The position numbers and the translations under genes are program-made. A DNA stretch of 16,733 bases, taken from Syntrophomonadaceae bacterium. Its GTDB lineage: Bacteria; Bacillota; Syntrophomonadia; Syntrophomonadales; Syntrophomonadaceae. Of this stretch, positions 13,459 to 16,733 are shown one piece after another. The notes beneath the pieces were generated by a model. It had not been told where the DNA came from and ran no database searches. It worked only from the letters and a program-made list of their open reading frames with translations. The stretch lies in NCBI GenBank assembly GCA_030526885.1, contig JAUNBV010000009.1, positions 1 to 16,733 on the forward strand, in the 5' to 3' direction. Every line of letters begins with the position of its first letter. Within the stretch, counting starts at the first letter, position 1.

Positions 13459-14337
13459 TTATGCCATGATGCCGTGGTCTTTGAGCAGCTTTGCCAATAC
13501 CTCGCGCTCCGCCGGGTCTAACTCCACCAGCGGCAGCCGGAAGCCGCCCATCTCCATCCCCAGCATACTCAACGCGGTTTTCACCGGCACCGGGCTGGTG
13601 GTAAAAAAGAGCCCGGTAAACACGGGATAGAGCTGCAAATGCAGTTCCAATGCTTTGGCCCGCTCCCCGGCCTCCCAGGCCGCAAGCATTTCCCGCATGG
13701 CGGGGCCGATAAGGTGCGCGGCCACGCTCACCACGCCCTGCGCTCCCAGCGCCAGCATCGGCAGGGTCATGGAATCGTCTCCGGAATAAATCACAAACTC
13801 CTCGGGCAGCGCCCGCCTTAATTCCGCCATCTGATTCATATTGCCGGTGGCTTCCTTGAGCGCCCTGATATTTTGTATCTCGGCCAGCCGGGCCATGGTG
13901 GCGGGCAGAATGTTAATTACACTGCGCCCCGGTATGTTATACACCATCACCGGCAGGTCGCTGGCCCCGGCGATAGCCTTATAATGCTGGTACAGCCCCT
14001 CCTGGGTGGGCTTGTTGTAATACGGCGCCACCGCCAGTATCCCATCCACTCCGGTGGCGGCTGCGGCTTTGGTCAGGGCCACGCTGGCAGCGGTATCGTA
14101 GGAGCCGGTCCCCGCCCACAGCGGTACGCCCGGAACTGCCGCCCGCACACAGCGGAAAAGCTCCAGCTTTTCTTCCTTGCTCAACGTAGGTGATTCCCCG
14201 GTAGTGCCGCACACTACCAGCCCCTGACTGCCCTGCCGGACCAGATAGCGGGCCAAATCCGCCGCCTTATCATAATCCACGTGCAGTTCCCGGTCAAAGG
14301 GCGTCACCATCGCCGTCAAGAGTTGAGCCTGTAACAT
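13459..14337 (-). CDS. dapA: 4-hydroxy-tetrahydrodipicolinate synthase
   Basis: DapA condenses pyruvate with aspartate semialdehyde, the first step specific to the diaminopimelate/lysine branch, in the cytoplasm. The 292-residue length is typical. The Schiff-base lysine is K161 (IRALKEATGN). The proton-relay residues T45 (GTTGES), Y106/Y107 (APYYNKPTQEG) and Y133 are present, with R138 in YNIPGRS. The ATG at 14337 follows TAGGAGGGG; an in-frame ATG at 14397 would add a non-homologous extension overlapping the intergenic gap. It is the last gene of asd-dapG-dapA, 76 bp after dapG, and its transcript appears to end at the hairpin inside the TnpB-like gene. Confidence 0.97.
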   Translation of the reverse strand: MLQAQLLTAMVTPFDRELHVDYDKAADLARYLVRQGSQGLVVCGTTGESPTLSKEEKLELFRCVRAAVPGVPLWAGTGSYDTAASVALTKAAAATGVDGILAVAPYYNKPTQEGLYQHYKAIAGASDLPVMVYNIPGRSVINILPATMARLAEIQNIRALKEATGNMNQMAELRRALPEEFVIYSGDDSMTLPMLALGAQGVVSVAAHLIGPAMREMLAAWEAGERAKALELHLQLYPVFTGLFFTTSPVPVKTALSMLGMEMGGFRLPLVELDPAEREVLAKLLKDHGIMA

Positions 14338-14413
14338 TTTTTCCCCTCCTAATTTACTTAATCCCCCACCTGCCCCAGCCGCCTTAAGAATAAACATGAC
14401 GACTGTGGTCCCG

Positions 14414-15640
14414 TTAATCCGCCAGTTGGAACTTGGCGTGAAGCGCCATTACCGCCTGCTCCATGTATTCCCGTTTTACCAGACACCAGATGTTGGTGTA
14501 GGAGTCGCCGGACTGCAAAATGGGAATGCCCTGCTCATGAAAGGCTTCCACCACCCGCGCCATAACTCCGGGAATACCCGTCATAGCCGCGCCCACAATG
14601 GCTACCTTGGCGCAATCGGCTTCAATTTGCGGTTCCATCCCCTGCTCCCGCAGAATCCCCGCGGCCCGGTGGGCCGACTCGGCCGCCACGGTGTACAAAA
14701 TGGCTTCCGGCTGCACATTGATAAAATCTACGCTGATGCCGGCTTGCGCCATGGACTTAAAGACCTTGAGTTCCGCCTCGCCGCGCGTATCCTCCACCGG
14801 CTTTTCCACCCGGATACGCGATATCTGCGTGGTATGGGTTATACCGGCGATCAGGCGATCACGGCGAATGGTAACCTCCTCCGCTCCGCTCTCCCAGCGG
14901 TCTGATACCATGGTGCCCCGAGAATCGGAAAAGGTGGAGCGCACCCGCAAGGGAACGCCCTTTTGCATGGCAATCTCCACCGCTCTGGGATGCACAATTT
15001 TGGCGCCCTCGCGCGCCAGCTGACATATCTCGTTATAGGTCAGGGCGTCAATCAGCCGCGCGTCCTTGACGATGCGGGGATCGGCTGTCATCACGCCGTC
15101 CACGTCGGTAAAGATATCTATACACTCGGCATTGAGCGCTACCGCCAGCGCGGCGGCGGTGGTATCGCTGCCCCCGCGGCCCAGCGTGGTGAGCTCCCCA
15201 TCCCCGGAAACGCCCTGAAAACCGGCCACCACCGCTACGCGGCCTTCCTGCAGGCACTCCATTACCGCCCGCGGAGCCACATTGCGAATATGGGCTGCGC
15301 CAAAATTGCCGTCCGTGTGGACCCCGGCCTGGGCCCCGGTGAAAAATTTACTGTCGATACCGAAAGCCGATAATTGAGCGGACAGTATGACTCCGGAGAT
15401 GATCTCACCGCAGGCCAGCATCATATCCTGCTCGCGCGGGGAGTTATCCGGGTTTACGCTTTTTAAAAAATCCAGCAGGGTATCGGTGGCATAGGGATCA
15501 TGGCGCCGGCCGATGGCGGAAACCACCACCGCTACGGCATAACCCTCATCCCGGTGAGCCCGGATGATATCGGCTACCCGCCGCCGCGATTCGGCAGTGT
15601 TAAGCGAGGTCCCTCCAAATTTCTGCACCAGTATTTTCAT
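14414..15640 (-). CDS. dapG: Aspartokinase, DapG type
   Basis: Aspartate kinase phosphorylates aspartate with ATP, the entry to the lysine, diaminopimelate, threonine and methionine pathways. The 408-aa product starts with KFGGTS (7-12) and has SPREQDMMLACGE, GRGGSDTTA and FTDVDGVMTADPR in the kinase domain. Two ACT domains follow (the GISVDFINV and GIPGVMARV/IPILQSGDS regions). It aligns throughout with B. subtilis DapG, the diaminopimelate-sensitive isozyme, rather than the lysine-sensitive LysC. The ATG at 15640 is the canonical start, but its GGAGG (15654-15658 on the other strand) is about 13 nt away, longer than ideal. The gene is 25 bp behind asd. Feedback by diaminopimelate is inferred from the family; the sequence alone does not prove it. 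Confidence 0.95.
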   Translation of the reverse strand: MKILVQKFGGTSLNTAESRRRVADIIRAHRDEGYAVAVVVSAIGRRHDPYATDTLLDFLKSVNPDNSPREQDMMLACGEIISGVILSAQLSAFGIDSKFFTGAQAGVHTDGNFGAAHIRNVAPRAVMECLQEGRVAVVAGFQGVSGDGELTTLGRGGSDTTAAALAVALNAECIDIFTDVDGVMTADPRIVKDARLIDALTYNEICQLAREGAKIVHPRAVEIAMQKGVPLRVRSTFSDSRGTMVSDRWESGAEEVTIRRDRLIAGITHTTQISRIRVEKPVEDTRGEAELKVFKSMAQAGISVDFINVQPEAILYTVAAESAHRAAGILREQGMEPQIEADCAKVAIVGAAMTGIPGVMARVVEAFHEQGIPILQSGDSYTNIWCLVKREYMEQAVMALHAKFQLAD

Positions 15641-15665
15641 TGGCTCGTTTTTGCCTCCTCAATCA

Positions 15666-16682
15666 TTAAAACAGGTTATCGGCCACTACCCGCTCCGCGA
15701 TTTGAATGGCGTTGGTGGCCGCTCCTTTGCGAATCTGATCGGCCGCTACCCACATGGCAATGCCGTTATCCACCGACAGGTCGCGGCGCAGGCGGCCCAC
15801 AAACACCTCATCCTTATCGGAGGTATACCGCGGCATGGGATATTGATTCTGCGCGGGATCGTCCTGTAATACGATGCCCTCCGCGGATTTAAGCAGTTCG
15901 CGCGCCGCGGCGACGCTCAACGGTCTTTCTGTCTCTATATTGATGGACTCGGAATGGCTACGGAATACCGGCACCCGCACACAGGTGGGCGCAATGAGCA
16001 TATCCGGTGCATGGAATATCTTGCGCGTCTCCCATACCATCTTCATTTCCTCGCGGGTATAGTCCTCGTCCACAAAGATATCTATGTGTGGAATCAGATT
16101 GAAGGGAATGGGATGCGCGAACACCTCCGGTGTGCCGTCGCGCCCCTCCAGATAGTCGCGGCTCTGCTGCTCCAGTTCCCGCAAACCGTTGATGCCCGCG
16201 CCGGACACCGCCTGATACGTGGAGACCACCAACCGTTTGATCCCGGCGGCACGATAAATGGGATTGATGGCCACCGCCATGATAATGGTGGAACAATTCG
16301 GATTGGCGATGATGCCCTGATGAGCGGCGATATCCTCCGGGTTTACTTCCGGCACCACCAGCGGCACCCCGTCCCGCAAACGGAATGCATAGCTGTTGTC
16401 GATAACCAGACAGCCGGCCTTTTGGGCCAGCGGAGCCAGCATAAGACTGATATCGTTGCCCACCGCAAACAAGGCGACCTCGGCGCGGCGAAAAGCCTTC
16501 TCCTCCGCCGCCTCCACCGTGATGCTCTCTCCCTTGAACTGCACTTTGCTCCCCGCTTCGCGCGGGTCGGCCAGCGCAATCAATTCGCTGACCGGAAAAT
16601 CCCTCTGTTCTAAGACCCTTATAATCTCCTGCCCTACCGCGCCGGTGATGCCCACCACCGCTAACCTTATACCCTGTGGCAT
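15666..16682 (-). CDS. asd: Aspartate-semialdehyde dehydrogenase
   Basis: Asd reduces aspartyl phosphate to aspartate semialdehyde with NADPH, between DapG and DapA. The 338-residue protein has the N-terminal dinucleotide-binding GITGAVG (11-17), the active-site cysteine C130 in NPNCST, Q157 in TYQAVSG, and the catalytic His H243 in FRSHSESI. The ATG at 16682 follows GGGAGG by 10 nt. It is the first gene of asd-dapG-dapA, the order seen in Bacillus, where spoVFA/spoVFB (dipicolinate synthase) precede it; that side lies outside the window. Confidence 0.97.
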   Translation of the reverse strand: MPQGIRLAVVGITGAVGQEIIRVLEQRDFPVSELIALADPREAGSKVQFKGESITVEAAEEKAFRRAEVALFAVGNDISLMLAPLAQKAGCLVIDNSYAFRLRDGVPLVVPEVNPEDIAAHQGIIANPNCSTIIMAVAINPIYRAAGIKRLVVSTYQAVSGAGINGLRELEQQSRDYLEGRDGTPEVFAHPIPFNLIPHIDIFVDEDYTREEMKMVWETRKIFHAPDMLIAPTCVRVPVFRSHSESINIETERPLSVAAARELLKSAEGIVLQDDPAQNQYPMPRYTSDKDEVFVGRLRRDLSVDNGIAMWVAADQIRKGAATNAIQIAERVVADNLF

Positions 16683-16725
16683 GATTGCTGCGCCTCCCTG
16701 AATCTATTTATCGGTTATATTTATT

Positions 16726-16731
16726 ATTATA
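16726..16731 (-). promoter_or_regulatory. Possible -10 of the asd operon
   Basis: On the minus strand TATAAT occurs at 16731-16726 in an AT-rich stretch about 44 nt before the asd ATG. The -35 region would fall beyond the window edge, so only half of the promoter can be judged. Confidence 0.4.
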
Positions 16732-16733
16732 CC

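Overview
The window looks like a chromosomal segment of a fairly GC-rich, Gram-positive type (Bacillota/Clostridia-like) bacterium. The main evidence is the gene order asd-dapG-dapA (minus strand), in which the aspartokinase is of the Bacillus DapG type. Further support comes from Shine-Dalgarno sites close to AGGAGG, a secreted protein with a copper-amine-oxidase-N ('stalk') domain, and a CarD/CdnL-type regulator. I cannot name a genus from sequence alone.

Layout. (1) 1-394 has no gene; it holds a cluster of degenerate ~20-bp TTAAC-containing repeats that resemble the ends of IS21-type elements, plus two related GCGCAGCGC-centred palindromes exactly 80 bp apart. (2) 395-6548 is a minus-strand operon of three genes, read right to left: a 1065-aa STAND/MalT-like ATPase regulator ending in a winged helix plus BTAD domain, a 675-aa AAA+ ATPase of the winged-helix type found with contractile injection systems (Afp15/Pvc15-like), and an unrecognised 296-aa protein whose start is tightly coupled to the ATPase stop. 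(3) 6679-10758 on the plus strand carries leuS with a clear promoter, a CarD/CdnL-like gene preceded by a promoter/terminator pair, and a secreted stalk-domain protein. (4) 10874-12178 (minus) is a short RecQ helicase without the usual C-terminal modules. (5) 12364-13437 (plus) is a TnpB (IS605 OrfB) homologue that keeps the overall fold and length but has lost two of the three RuvC acidic residues and the zinc finger; no tnpA is present. (6) 13459-16682 (minus) is asd-dapG-dapA, the shared entry into lysine, diaminopimelate and dipicolinate synthesis. Its apparent terminator lies inside the 3' end of the TnpB-like gene.

The two parts most likely to hide something undescribed are the nuclease-dead TnpB-like gene with strong hairpins in its 3' end, wedged between recQ and dapA, and the regulator/AAA+/orphan operon next to IS-like repeats at the left edge. 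The remaining genes are ordinary housekeeping genes.
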